Shown: positions 55,213 to 64,000, counted from the first letter of the stretch. The stretch: 64,000 nucleotides of DNA from Aphanomyces cochlioides (GCA_019828595.1 JAHQRK010000011.1:1240001-1304000); one strand, 5' to 3'. The notes: generated by a model not told the origin, from the sequence alone. A program made the numbers and translations.

Positions 55213-55314
55213 AATGCTGATATTGAAAAATCAGCCAATGGGATCGATTCACGGATCGGTACTTTGGCGTGATTCGATTGCGCAGCTGCCCAAAATTTGT
55301 ATCAAATCAATAAT

Positions 55315-55341
55315 AGAGACTTTTAGCAAAGCTGTAATTTG
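55315..55341 (+). repeat. Left terminal inverted repeat of the Harbinger element
   Basis: Begins AGAGACTTTTAGCA and ends CTGTAATTTG. It matches the reverse complement of 57670-57696 except for a few bases in the middle. Confidence 0.8.
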
Positions 55342-55575
55342 AAATTCCTGAAAAAAACTTCGGGTTACTCGCATCTACGAACTTCGAGGTTGATGAAATT
55401 CCCGACGGAATTTGCATTTTACATACGAAATGGAATGCGCAATTCGTGTATTTGAATTCCAAATTCCATGAAACTGTTGACCAATCACGTTTGATTATGT
55501 GGAACAAGTGGCTGAACACTTGCGCTTGACATGTGAAGCAGTGAAAGCCATCCATTTATAGTCTTCTTGCTTCTC

Positions 55576-56223
55576 ATGTCAAGCGCAAGTGCTCCCGTAA
55601 AATATGTTGTGTGGACGGAGAGTCTGGAAACATCGCTTCTTCGAGAAATTACACGGATCGAGCCATTTGCTGCTGAGCACGGCGAACTGCTACCGAGATG
55701 GAAATCTGTTGCAGCCAATCTCATCGATCAAGAGCCAAAATTGACTTATCGCAGTGCACGTGATCACTTCGACAACATGGTGAAGGAGTTCAAGAAGATT
55801 GACCATGCACAGCGGCGATCAAGTGGATCCGAAGAGTATGTGAGTGAGAAGGTCCAACTACTGCAAGATCTCATCATGCGAATGGACGAAGCCGCAGCGA
55901 CCAAGAAGCGGAAACAAGGTAAAGAAAACGAACGCAAGGAGGAACTGGAAACTACAGGCGAAAAACTATGCAGGGACGCTGAAGTTCGCGTTGCCAAGAG
56001 AGCAAAACAATCAACTAGCTCTCCGGCAAAAGACAATGGCGACTCGTCGTGGAATGATCTCTTGGAGTTCGAAAAGAAACGTCACAACGACGACCACGAG
56101 TACCGCATGGAGCGTCTCAAGTTCGACAAAGAGGAGCAGCAGTTGCGGCGAGCTCAAAGCGCACAACTTGAGAGTATTGTCGCCACCATGGCACGTTTCA
56201 TCACTAAGCAAAGTAAGAAATAA
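55576..56223 (+). CDS. Myb/SANT-like DNA-binding protein of the Harbinger element
   Basis: 215 residues from the ATG at 55576; an upstream TTG is not needed. Residues about 12-80 form a three-helix Myb/SANT-like fold (WTESLETSLLREI, LLPRWKSVAANLI, LTYRSARDHFDNMVKEF). The rest is a charged, coiled-coil-prone tail (EEQQLRRAQSAQLESI). In PIF/Harbinger elements such a protein binds the element ends and brings the transposase to the nucleus. It faces the transposase gene, with 152 bp of AT-rich sequence between the two stops. A CCAATCA at 55481-55487 lies 90 bp upstream of the start. Confidence 0.8.
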   Translation: MSSASAPVKYVVWTESLETSLLREITRIEPFAAEHGELLPRWKSVAANLIDQEPKLTYRSARDHFDNMVKEFKKIDHAQRRSSGSEEYVSEKVQLLQDLIMRMDEAAATKKRKQGKENERKEELETTGEKLCRDAEVRVAKRAKQSTSSPAKDNGDSSWNDLLEFEKKRHNDDHEYRMERLKFDKEEQQLRRAQSAQLESIVATMARFITKQSKK

Positions 56224-56375
56224 TAATAAACGACTTGTTTCAATTATTGAAAAATACTAATCATATTTTAAATTCCGATGCTATCATCATTAAAAATTTC
56301 TTGTCTCTATTATAGTTTCAAAATATATTTATTGTTTATTAATTTAATTTTTTGTATTTTTTATCATGACACGAT

Positions 56376-57492
56376 CTATATTAATATTTGATCTCTATCC
56401 TGAGTAGACACGTCGAGATAATCGCCAAGCGCTGGAGGGATCATGCCAAAGTACAAGCTGTTCGCGTTGCATTGTCTGGCACAAGTGATACAATTCGTCA
56501 ATAGCACCGCAATTTTGTACAGCTTGGACGTTGGACCGCATCCGAGTTTTGCTTTTTTGTTGAAGTCCACAATCGGCCAGTATTGCAAGACTTGGCCGTA
56601 AGACCATTCAACGCTGACACGCACTTGGCTCATACTTGCATTGACTTCTTGTTGGTGTGGCGTGACATGCACTCCAGAGAAAGGAGACGCTAGTTGGTTG
56701 GATCGTCCATACGCTGGATCGCCATATAGGACGTAGCCGTTAAATCTTGGATCCGAGGCGATAAAGTTCTCGAGTTGTGACTTTCGGAGTAAGGTCAAGT
56801 CGTGTCTTCGGCCTTCAATAGGTCCATACACGTGTGCGATCAACCCATCGGGTGTTACCACAGTTTGGAATTTCAAGGCATGCTTCCTCTTGTGGCCATT
56901 GAACATTGATCGCTGCTCAGTTCCACCACTTGGACGGCAAATTGGACGCACGGTTCCGTCAATAAATCCCCAAACGTTCTCAATTTCTGCTCCACATCGA
57001 GTAATCGCATTGCTAAATTCCTCAAGTCTATTTGCAACACGATTGAGATCGAGATAGAGCATTGATTGATAACGGTCATAGATAAAGTCTACAACATGAA
57101 GAAATATATTAGACAGACCACTGCGTGACCTTCCAAACATGTCAATAAGATCCGACCACCTGTCTGGTACAGCGAATCGTCGTAGCACAATGCAAATACC
57201 TTCAATGTTCGTGCACGACGTTCTTTCACGAGTAGTAATCCTTTCTGGCAAACCCATACCAACCGCGAGCTGCTTGATTTGGTTCTTTGTGAATCTGAAC
57301 TTCTCCAGACAATCGGCGTCGCTAAAGCGAGCCAGATTGAATTGAATGTCGGGTATCGTTAGCGGACCGGTGTTCAAAGTTCGTCGCCTTTGTAAGCGTC
57401 GCAGCAGGTGGAGAAGTAGAGACCGGTGTCTCAATCCTCTCGCAAACCTTAGTTGTTCTTGGCTTCGCATGGGTAGCTTCAAGAATGACCAT
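56376..57492 (-). CDS. PIF/Harbinger DDE transposase
   Basis: Exons 57492-57368 and 57321-56376, joined across a 46-nt intron, give 356 residues; the frame continues upstream to the terminal repeat without an ATG, so 57492 is the first usable one. The joint links the N-terminal stretch to DADCLEKFRFTKNQIKQLA, a helix-turn-helix typical of the family. The DDE_Tnp_4 core follows with Asp in FIDGT, Asp in GDPAYGRSN and Glu in VEWSYGQVL, and HD in GRRHDLTLL. All three catalytic residues are present, so the enzyme could cut and rejoin DNA. Reading through the intron gives another N-terminus in a shifted frame; I rejected it because it lacks the DADCLEK continuity. Confidence 0.83.
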
Positions 57493-57653
57493 TATGTGTG
57501 CTCTCCAGTCAGCTAAACCTCCATGTCGGCCAATTATATGCCATTTGGCTCGGAGTAATGCATTACACACCGAAATTTGGTATTTCAGGTTTGCTAAACG
57601 TGGAAACTCAAATGTACGAACCAAATTCCCCACCCACAACTCGAACGTAGTGC

Positions 57654-57684
57654 CAGTCCTGTAATTTGCCAAATTACAGGACTG
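57654..57684. repeat. Perfect subterminal hairpin in the Harbinger element
   Basis: CAGTCCTGTAATTT and its exact reverse complement, 14 bp each, surround GCC. The right arm overlaps the right terminal repeat. The left end has no such hairpin. Confidence 0.8.
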
Positions 57685-57696
57685 CTAAAAGTCTCT
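57670..57696 (-). repeat. Right terminal inverted repeat of the Harbinger element
   Basis: Reverse complement begins AGAGACTTTTAGCA, as the left repeat does; the outer 14 bases are identical and the inner part differs at a few positions. Confidence 0.8.
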
Positions 57697-57838
57697 AATA
57701 TCAAATCGACTTTTTCGCACAAAATAGCTCAAAATTTAGGAAATAATGAAAAAATATTTGAAAAATGCAAATAAAAAGCTGAAAACTTGAGAAAAAGAGA
57801 GAACAGTGTCATATCGAGAGAGCATCTCTGCCGCGAGG

Positions 57839-58057
57839 ATGAGCCTGCAGTCGGGCGCACTGCGACTCAGGGAGCTGTCCATGACCGCCGTGGAGCTATT
57901 CACCTTACAAGAATCAATTAAACTTATGTAGATCGATAGACTGAACAAGCTGCAGTGGGAGAAGCACAACCTTCAAATTGGCACATTCATCACATCCTCA
58001 ACGCGCTCCTCAGTCTTTGTCTCGGCGCTGGACCAACGGGACATAGCGTACAGGTAA
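57839..58057 (+). CDS. Small unrecognised protein overlapping the methyltransferase 3' end
   Basis: Exons 57839-57889 and 57932-58057 join across a 42-nt intron to give 58 residues, with LNKLQWEKHNLQIGTF and SSVFVSALDQRDIAYR. The last 48 nt are antisense to the end of the isoaspartate methyltransferase gene. It could be a small membrane-free helper protein, but I recognise no family; a longer gene with further exons is possible. Confidence 0.35.
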
Positions 58058-58675
58058 TAATGAGCGCTTGTGGTATTTGCTTCCGTCTCGAACGATTTCC
58101 ATCAAGTGCTGGACGGCTCCATCGTCACCGATCGGAATGACTAGCTTGCCACCGTCTTTCAACTGTTCCATGAGTGCTTGGGGTACAGTCGGTGCAGCGG
58201 CGCCGACGTGAATGAAATCAAATGGAGCGTCGTTCGGTGCTCCTTGCCATCCGTCACCAAACTTCAATTGCAGGGTGCCTTGGTCGATCAAATCGCTATC
58301 TCCACGGCGTGCATTGTCGAGCGACTGCGCAACGAGCTCTGGTACAACCTCGATGCCAAGCACCTTGCCAGAGGGACTCACCATGCGGGCGAGGCATGCA
58401 CTCAGGTAGCCCGAGCCCGAGCCCACATCCAACGCAGTCGAGCCGTCTCGTAGATTGCTTCCGAGTTCAAGCGCAGCCGCATGCATGTGTGGCGCCGAGA
58501 TGGTTTGCCCATATCCGATCGGCTGTGGGGAATCGTCGTATGGGTTGAATGGGCAGTAGTGGCCACGATCAGTCTGCATCATGGCTGCAATGACATTGGG
58601 AGAGTGGATAAGCCCAGCTTGGTACAGATTGTTCACCAAGCCTTGATTGCTTCGCGCGCTGCACTGCCACGCCAT
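58010..58675 (-). CDS. PCMT1: Protein-L-isoaspartate O-methyltransferase
   Basis: 221 residues from ATG 58675; MAWQCSARSNQGLVNNLYQ matches the family's usual start, so the ATG five codons upstream is less likely. The Rossmann fold carries motif I, ALDVGSGSGYLSA, for S-adenosylmethionine, preceded by YGQTISAPHMHA, which shapes the isoaspartate site, and followed by FIHVGAAAPTVP and the C-terminal LVIPIGDDG. The enzyme methylates damaged isoaspartyl residues and starts their repair to aspartate, in the cytosol. It is a complete single-exon gene of normal length. Its stop region overlaps a possible antisense small gene. It is divergent from another small gene starting at 58758. Confidence 0.92.
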   Translation of the reverse strand: MAWQCSARSNQGLVNNLYQAGLIHSPNVIAAMMQTDRGHYCPFNPYDDSPQPIGYGQTISAPHMHAAALELGSNLRDGSTALDVGSGSGYLSACLARMVSPSGKVLGIEVVPELVAQSLDNARRGDSDLIDQGTLQLKFGDGWQGAPNDAPFDFIHVGAAAPTVPQALMEQLKDGGKLVIPIGDDGAVQHLMEIVRDGSKYHKRSLLPVRYVPLVQRRDKD

Positions 58676-58757
58676 CGAGTTCAAAGTCAAAGATGGCGCA
58701 GTTGGAGCTCAAGTCCCAGATCGAAATTCGAAGTTGACATGTTGATAAGTTTGACCA

Positions 58758-59059
58758 ATGAGTCCAAGCGGCATTAAATTTGCGTTGTCCCATCCATCCT
58801 GCAGTTCGATCTTGTCGCCCAGGTCGGGTATCAACTCGAAGCTCCATTCTCTGGCATGCTGAGAGCTTCTTCCGAATGTCTCGCATCGGCGCTGGTTGCA
58901 TGGTTGAACGAACTGCAGTGACTTGCATCTTCGGAGCTACTTTCAAACGCCATGAGCTTCACCTCATGGAAGAACATTGCGGACTTGCACATGATGACCG
59001 ACAAGATTTCGCCAGCAAGGCAGCACGACGACACAAAGACGCTGCGGTGGAAGCGATAG
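58758..59059 (+). CDS. Small unrecognised protein (three-exon model)
   Basis: Exons 58758-58822, 58864-58917 and 58957-59059 (introns 41 and 39 nt) give 73 residues in one frame, with SECLASALVAWLNELHFTSW and KNIADLHMMTDKIS. The first phrase resembles the opening of CH-like or NN-CH domains of cytoskeletal proteins, but it is too short to assign. A CCAAT at 58755-58759 overlaps the chosen ATG, so the true start may be elsewhere. It ends 12 bp before the convergent ankyrin gene's stop. Confidence 0.4.
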
Positions 59060-59071
59060 TAGCGCAAGCGG

Positions 59072-60444
59072 TCATTCAAATTGAGGACAAAAATACTTGA
59101 AGCGAGCAGGCTTGGGCTGGTGCTTGATGGCAAAGGTCGCCATGGCATCGATCGTAGTCGGGTTTTCCTCGTCCAAGTCGTCGAGCGCTGTGAGCTGCTG
59201 AATGCGACGCATATCGACGCGAGTGGATGATTCTCGCTTTGGATGCAGGCCGACAAGTTTCCACTTGTGCGGTTTGACTTTGCGCCACTCGTTGTGAACT
59301 GCCGCCTGGATCGACGTTTCTTCTTTGTGGGCTGGTCGAATCGACTTGAGATACATGTCAGTCTGCCGAGCGAGCGCTTCTTCCATGAGCTGGCTCTGTC
59401 GCGCTCTTCGTTCGTCTGCTAGCCTTGCAAGCCTCGAGTTTTGCTTTGTCTCTGGCTCGACAGTCGCCTCGGCAATTGCAAGAGGTGGCGTCGGAGGTGG
59501 CGGTCGAGATGGAGCAGCGTCGCTCTCCTTGGCTTGCAAGTCGCGAAACTGTGCTTCCTTTTCCTGGACTAAGTCGACGTCAACGAGATGACTCACAGAG
59601 TCAACCTACTGAGGACAGACATGAGCAATCCTTCGATCTCTTTGTCATGATTGTCGCGCGCCCAGTCGAGTGCCGAGTGGCTCGTTGTGCCGCAGTCCTA
59701 CGTCGAGTCAGGGAGCGGATGTGCTTGACAAACGACTTGAAGAACTGAAGCGCCACGCTTCAAGAGCAGCTTCACCATTGCAACGTGGCGATTCTTGGCC
59801 GCCCATCGGAGGCATGAAAAGCCACTCTGACGTACACATTTGGTCAAGCGAGTGAAGAACGACGTCACCTTGTCGCGAACACTTGTGTCTGCGCCGTGCC
59901 AGAGCAGGTAGCGAACAACATGAAGATGTCCGCGTCTACAAGCTGCGCTCAGGGCAGTCTCTTGGTACTACATGGCTCAACTAAGACCATGCAATCGTCC
60001 AAGGAGTACGATCGAAGTGACGTTGACATCGCATGGCGACTTGAAAAGCATCACAATCACAACCAACCATCCACGCTAGACCCACAAGTCAATCCTCTCC
60101 GCGCGACAAGCCTCGTACGACTGCACAATGCACAAGCGGTGGTATTCCCTATTGACACGCAGCTATAGCGGCTAGAGAGAGTCGGTCTTACATTATCATC
60201 GCGCTCGTTGACATTGTAGCCTTGGCCGACGAGCCTCCTACCCATGTTGCCATGAGCTCCACCGGGCGAGAAAATTCCTCACGCACCAAATCGTGTACAA
60301 ATCGACAATGCCAAGCGGTCGTGGCCGCGCACTCAAGCTTTGGATCGTATATACGAGAAGATTGGCTTTGTCGAGAAGATGCTCGCGGATGTATCGGTTC
60401 TCCTCGATGCGGCGCTTCCATTTGGCCAAGTCCTTGTCGGTCAT
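59072..60444 (-). CDS. Ankyrin-repeat protein
   Basis: Eight exons (60444-60287, 60237-60192, 60148-60119, 60075-60010, 59967-59869, 59826-59737, 59697-59610, 59568-59072) with introns of 39-49 nt give 357 residues, all in phase. The N-terminus is a basic helix (DKDLAKWKRRIEENRYIREH). Ankyrin repeats span about 35-195, several cut by introns at repeat-like intervals (RLVGQGYNVNERDDNG; ETALSAACRRGHLHVVRYLL; LRWAAKNRHVAMVKLLL). The last 165 residues are a Pro-rich and then coiled-coil region (LARLADERRARQSQLMEEAL) ending in a basic tail. Ankyrin repeats bind proteins; partner unknown. Part of it (60195-60413) is duplicated at 40121-40321. It is divergent from the dihydrouridine synthase gene. 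Confidence 0.8.
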
Positions 60445-60487
60445 GGCGCCACCTAAAATTACATCTCCACCTTCCATATGGCAATTT

Positions 60488-60494
60488 GATTGGT
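60488..60494. promoter_or_regulatory. CCAAT box between divergent ankyrin and dihydrouridine synthase genes
   Basis: TGATTGG lies in the 69-bp gap between the ATG at 60444 (minus) and the ATG at 60514 (plus). With so little space it probably serves both genes. Confidence 0.45.
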
Positions 60495-60513
60495 CCATTG
60501 AATTGCCAAGTCG

Positions 60514-61626
60514 ATGGAAACTCTGTGGCGGCATGGCGGCGACGTCGTCACGGTGGCGTCGCCGATGGTAGATCAGTCCGAGTTCGCATTCAGAGAGCTC
60601 TGTCGTCGGTACGGCGCTCAGCTCTGCTATACACCGATGATCCATGCCAAGCTGTTCCTTTCAGACACGACGTATCGTTCCCAGCGCTTGGAAATGGATT
60701 TACTCGAGTCTAACCAACCTGTGGTTGTCCAGTTTGCAGGCGACGATCCCTCCACGCTCTTAGAAGCAGCACGACTCGTTGAAGGCCGCGCGTGTGCCGT
60801 GGATCTCAACCTCGGCTGCCCCCAACCCATCGCCCGAAAAGGCCACTACGGATCGTTTCTCCTCCGTGAGCATGACACCATCGTGTCTATACTCCAGACA
60901 TGGTCGCAAAGTCTGCCAGTTCCTTTCACGGCCAAGATCCGCCTCATCGACGAAGGCAGCAAAGACCCAGATGATCGCGGCCTCCAGGCAACCCTGCGCC
61001 TTGTGGATCAAATCGAAGCGGCTGGAGCGTCGGCAATCACAGTCCACGGCCGCAATCGAATCATGACTGGTCGCAAGACGGGAAGTGCCGACTGGAACGC
61101 CATCGCGGCAATCAAACGCCGCGTAAATGTGCCTGTGATTGCGAATGGAAACATTGAATGCTTTCAAGACGTCGCAGCTTGTGCTGAAGCCACGGGAGCT
61201 GATGGCGTCATGTCGGCCGAAGCTCTCTTGGAAAACCCCGCGCTGTTCAACGGGCCGACTCGTATCTGCCCGTTCCAGCTCACTCGCGAATACTTGAGCC
61301 TAGCGCATGCGTTTCCGTCGTGGAACTTCCATCGCGTTGAGAAAGCGCACGTCGCGAGGCTACTGCACAATCCCATGCGTCAGTTGACAAGACAATCCAT
61401 CGATGCCGCTGGAATCCTGGCTCCTTGTGCTACTCCCGACCAGCTCGCTCAAGCCGTGGATGATATCGAGGCGGCCTTTCGTTCATCCATGGCTTGCACA
61501 TCTCAATACGCTCTCGGCGACAATTGGTATCGCCGCCATCGCCTCGAAAGCATTGAATTGGATCGGCAGAAGCGCAAAGAAGTGAAGCAAAAGTGGCTTG
61601 CGGGTGGTTTGCGCTTGACAAGATGA
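60514..61626 (+). CDS. tRNA-dihydrouridine synthase (Dus1-type)
   Basis: 370 residues, single exon. The FMN-dependent TIM barrel shows ASPMVDQSE at the N-terminus, VVVQFAG, then VDLNLGCPQPIARKGHYG with the catalytic cysteine (Cys102), then KIRL, ITVHGR, IANGNI and ADGVMSAEALLENPALF. The wording LGCPQ with KGHYGSFL is that of Dus1, which reduces uridines 16 and 17 in the D loop of tRNA using NAD(P)H. The C-terminal helical domain that grips tRNA is complete, and the end is basic (KRKEVKQKWLAGG). No targeting peptide is evident, so the nucleus or cytosol is most likely. Confidence 0.93.
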   Translation: METLWRHGGDVVTVASPMVDQSEFAFRELCRRYGAQLCYTPMIHAKLFLSDTTYRSQRLEMDLLESNQPVVVQFAGDDPSTLLEAARLVEGRACAVDLNLGCPQPIARKGHYGSFLLREHDTIVSILQTWSQSLPVPFTAKIRLIDEGSKDPDDRGLQATLRLVDQIEAAGASAITVHGRNRIMTGRKTGSADWNAIAAIKRRVNVPVIANGNIECFQDVAACAEATGADGVMSAEALLENPALFNGPTRICPFQLTREYLSLAHAFPSWNFHRVEKAHVARLLHNPMRQLTRQSIDAAGILAPCATPDQLAQAVDDIEAAFRSSMACTSQYALGDNWYRRHRLESIELDRQKRKEVKQKWLAGGLRLTR

Positions 61627-62598
61627 CGTTCTGTCTTCGCATTCCACGAGTGGGGAAGAATCTTTCGAAAGCAAGACTGACGTCTTTGTTGTCGATTCAG
61701 ATGGAGTAATCCAGCCGAGTCATCGCCGCTTCTGTGCAGTTTGTCACCCTGCAATCCATTGCTCGATCAGGTGGCTCACATGGCATTGCGCAACCACGAC
61801 CTCATTAAATATTACAAATTTCAAATGTCCTCATGGCAAGATTTCAACTACGTACTATGTAAATTTTCCACGACGAACTCATGTTATTATGAAGGATATG
61901 CTGGTCTTGGTCGTCGTCGCTCAGAATCCCATGAGATGGGGATCCTCAAGGATTGCACAAAGCGGAGTGGGACGATAGACGACACAAATGTTCGCAACGA
62001 GGAAAGAAGCTCAGTCTTTACTGGACCTCGGTGGGTCATGGCGAAAGCCTGCTCTGTGCGCTCGGCCTTGCAAGTCTCGCCGCGGTTTCACGCGCTGTCT
62101 ATCCATCGGAGCACATCCCGGTCGCAGGATGAGACGTTCCTCGTACACTCCGATACAATATGACCTTGATAGCTTGGAAAACTCACTGGTATTGACGACC
62201 ACGTGCCTTCTCCAGAATGCTCATCTCACTTCTCTTTCATAAAGTCGTGGGATGATGATCGGAAAAGAGTGTCTCGGTGCCTTTCTCACTGTCTGTCCTC
62301 TATCATTTACGCAACCCAGAAGCGGTGGCGGCTTGCTAGTAAGCTGGATAACGTGCCCAGTCAAGATGGGAGATTCTCGATGGTGTCTTGACGACAATGG
62401 AAAGGCAGCGTTCCCCATATCGTCGTGGGGCGAAAGACACCATCGACGTCTCCACCAGTCTGAGTCTGACTCGGCCAAGTTCAACGATTTTTTTTTGCAC
62501 CTGTCTAACTTTATACTTGATTTTTGTATTGAGCGTGAAAATTTCGCAATAGAATTATGCACGTCAACGACAATCAGCAGATTTGAATTTGCGCTGCC
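61627..62598. other. Intergenic region, no supported gene
   Basis: Frames 61741-62163 and 61988-62242 are open and partly protein-like, but overlap each other and show no domain or splice pattern. The frame 62252-62818 is a shadow of the START/FYVE gene. No RNA gene recognised. Confidence 0.45.
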
Positions 62599-64000
62599 AT
62601 GGGTGCATCCTTCGACGAGTGGGAAGCCGACGCGCGCGCTGTCCTGCCGCTCTTCTGCTTTGGCGACACTGACGAATATACAGTTGTGTCCCAACAGATT
62701 CATCCTGTGTCAGGGACCCTCAAGCTTGAACTTGACGAACGTGTCCTGCGAGACAAAGTCGATGACACGACGCTCTACATTGTACGCGCCACAGCGTACA
62801 TTCCGTCCGCGCAATTGAACGAAGTCCTCCCGATTGTCATGGACTCATCGGAAGACAATATCCACAACACGGCACACTTTATCTTTGGCGGCAAAGCCAC
62901 CTTTTTTGAACAACTCGACACCTTCAAGACCGAAGTGTCCGACCTGAGCATCCAGTACGCAGAAATTGACCAAACGGGAATGCTCACAAACACAAGATGG
63001 CAGTCGACGTATCTTGACTTCCAAACAACTATTACACCAGATTGGCGCCGCGATGACTCCCGCGAAATGCATGTCCGATTACTCCAGTCGATTCCGGATG
63101 CCCTCGAACCCAACGACAAAGCCTTCTCTCCACGAGCTGTCATGGTTCGCGAGCTTGACGACCATGTTGGTGTTCAAGTTCAGCTCGTTCTATCCTTTGT
63201 TGAAACTCGATTGATCAACCTTCCACGTCGTTCGCGCTACCAACGCATTGCCTCGAACCTTGGGAAGCTCGAAGAAGTTGTCGTGTCTCGCCGCATGACC
63301 AATTCGTTCCGCGTCAACGCTGGCCGTCCTTTCACTTGGGTGGACGATTCGAGTCGTCTCACTTGTCATATCTGTGTGACCAAATTCCGCATGAACAAAC
63401 GACGCCACCATTGTCGCCTCTGCGGCGAAGTCGCTTGTGACACTTGCGCCCCCAAAGTTGAGATTTTCCTCCCTGGTGCCTCCGCGCCAGCTTTCGTTCG
63501 CGTATGTACGGCTTGCATCCATCAAGAGCCTGAAATGATGACGTCGCGCCGCCGATCCATTGTCGAATCCATCTCGGAAGCCATGTACTACAACCAGTGC
63601 TGCAACGACACCCGAGCAAGTACTGCGAATTCGTCCATTGCGGATTCAGGCAGCACCAGAGATTCCGGCTGCTCTAACAGCGACGACGCGGATGATCGGC
63701 TATTGAACTTGACGCTCCGGTTCGACTCGAGCATGGAAGATGATAGCTGCTGCGCATGTTGCCGCGATACACTCGGTGCCATTCGATACGAATGCTCCAA
63801 GTGCGAGAAGATGGTTTGCAAGCCTTGCAATCTTCAAGTACAAAAGCACGGGTGCATCGAGAACGTCTGTCGCGTTTGCGTCGCGCAGACGGCAAAACCG
63901 CGTCCAAATGTGGTCCAAGCGCCACAAAAGCAAAAGGAAGCTCCACAAAAGAAGAAGGAAGCGCCGTCTTCCAAGGTAAAGAAAATCTTGTTTCAGCATG
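62599..64000 (+). CDS. START-like and FYVE zinc-finger protein (3' end beyond window)
   Basis: An open frame runs from ATG 62599 to the window edge (467 codons). Residues about 15-230 are a START-like lipid-binding module as found with FYVE fingers in many oomycete proteins. A FYVE finger follows at about 250-315: CHIC, RRHHCRLCG, CDTC, then VRVCTAC, with the R+HHCR core that binds phosphatidylinositol 3-phosphate on endosomes. A second Cys-rich module (CCACC, CSKC, CKPC, CRVC; about 375-430) looks like a worn FYVE finger without the basic patch. A Lys/Gln/Pro-rich linker ends the visible part. A GTAAAG at 63978 could be a splice donor. The protein probably acts on endosomal lipids (inference). 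Confidence 0.85.
   Translation, partial: MGASFDEWEADARAVLPLFCFGDTDEYTVVSQQIHPVSGTLKLELDERVLRDKVDDTTLYIVRATAYIPSAQLNEVLPIVMDSSEDNIHNTAHFIFGGKATFFEQLDTFKTEVSDLSIQYAEIDQTGMLTNTRWQSTYLDFQTTITPDWRRDDSREMHVRLLQSIPDALEPNDKAFSPRAVMVRELDDHVGVQVQLVLSFVETRLINLPRRSRYQRIASNLGKLEEVVVSRRMTNSFRVNAGRPFTWVDDSSRLTCHICVTKFRMNKRRHHCRLCGEVACDTCAPKVEIFLPGASAPAFVRVCTACIHQEPEMMTSRRRSIVESISEAMYYNQCCNDTRASTANSSIADSGSTRDSGCSNSDDADDRLLNLTLRFDSSMEDDSCCACCRDTLGAIRYECSKCEKMVCKPCNLQVQKHGCIENVCRVCVAQTAKPRPNVVQAPQKQKEAPQKKKEAPSSKVKKILFQH

Larger units (their letters stand above)
55315..57696. mobile_element. Complete PIF/Harbinger-type DNA transposon
   Basis: A 2382-bp element bounded by imperfect inverted repeats of about 27 bp and flanked on both sides by AAT (55312-55314 and 57697-57699), a 3-bp target-site duplication as made by this superfamily, which usually targets TWA. 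It carries the two standard genes in convergent orientation: a Myb/SANT-like DNA-binding protein and a DDE transposase with intact catalytic residues. Nothing in either frame is obviously broken, so the element may be recent or still active. It sits in the promoter-side gap of the PB1 gene, with a subterminal hairpin at its right end. Confidence 0.85.

Noticed and set aside
62252..62818. 188-residue frame before the START/FYVE gene
   Set aside because: It runs into the START coding region in another frame and has no domain; the START/FYVE frame is far better supported.
1..64000. tRNA or rRNA genes, CRISPR arrays, prophage or plasmid functions
   Set aside because: I looked for T-loop-like signatures, regular spaced repeats and bacterial gene order and found none; the content is eukaryotic.

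Overview
The window looks like nuclear DNA of an oomycete, most likely a water mould of the Saprolegniales (inference from content; no search was run). It is gene-dense. Genes are split by very short GT-AG introns, mostly 37-48 nt with about 41 nt commonest, and typical oomycete families are present: 7TM-TKL kinase fusions, a START/FYVE protein, a three-repeat MYB and Harbinger-type DNA transposons. Exon structures below were built by hand, requiring the frame to stay open and domains to stay continuous across each junction, so the many-exon models agree in phase from start to stop. CCAAT/ATTGG boxes recur at gene starts, often in inverted pairs.

Layout. 1-21.5 kb is core machinery: the tail of an unrecognised gene, a FAR1/MULE-derived SWIM zinc-finger protein, TAF12, eIF2D, a HECT E3 ligase of about 2040 residues, the B-box-binding subunit of TFIIIC, and a 17-exon WD40-fibronectin III protein. 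21.6-36.9 kb holds the first 7TM-kinase-DEP gene, a Na+/H+ exchanger, two small unknown genes, a TPR protein with a worn CHAT/separase-like end, a Kelch protein and a MYB factor. 37.7-49.9 kb is a head-to-tail array of four more 7TM-kinase-DEP genes with poorly coding spacers; one spacer carries a broken copy of part of an ankyrin gene found 20 kb away. 49.9-64 kb holds a large ankyrin gene with two apparent frameshifts, a PSP1 protein, a PB1 protein, a complete 2.4-kb PIF/Harbinger transposon with both ORFs, both terminal repeats and a target-site duplication, protein-isoaspartate methyltransferase, the parent ankyrin gene, a tRNA-dihydrouridine synthase and the 5' part of a START/FYVE protein.

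The strongest candidate for an undescribed system is the five-gene family of intronless receptor kinases. Each has a seven-helix membrane module, a conserved juxtamembrane linker, a TKL kinase domain, a DEP domain and a conserved C-terminal tail with a CxCR motif that I cannot assign to a named domain. This would place sensing, phosphorylation and a receptor/membrane-docking module in one polypeptide. The copies differ at the glycine loop and activation segment, which suggests that signalling output has diverged.
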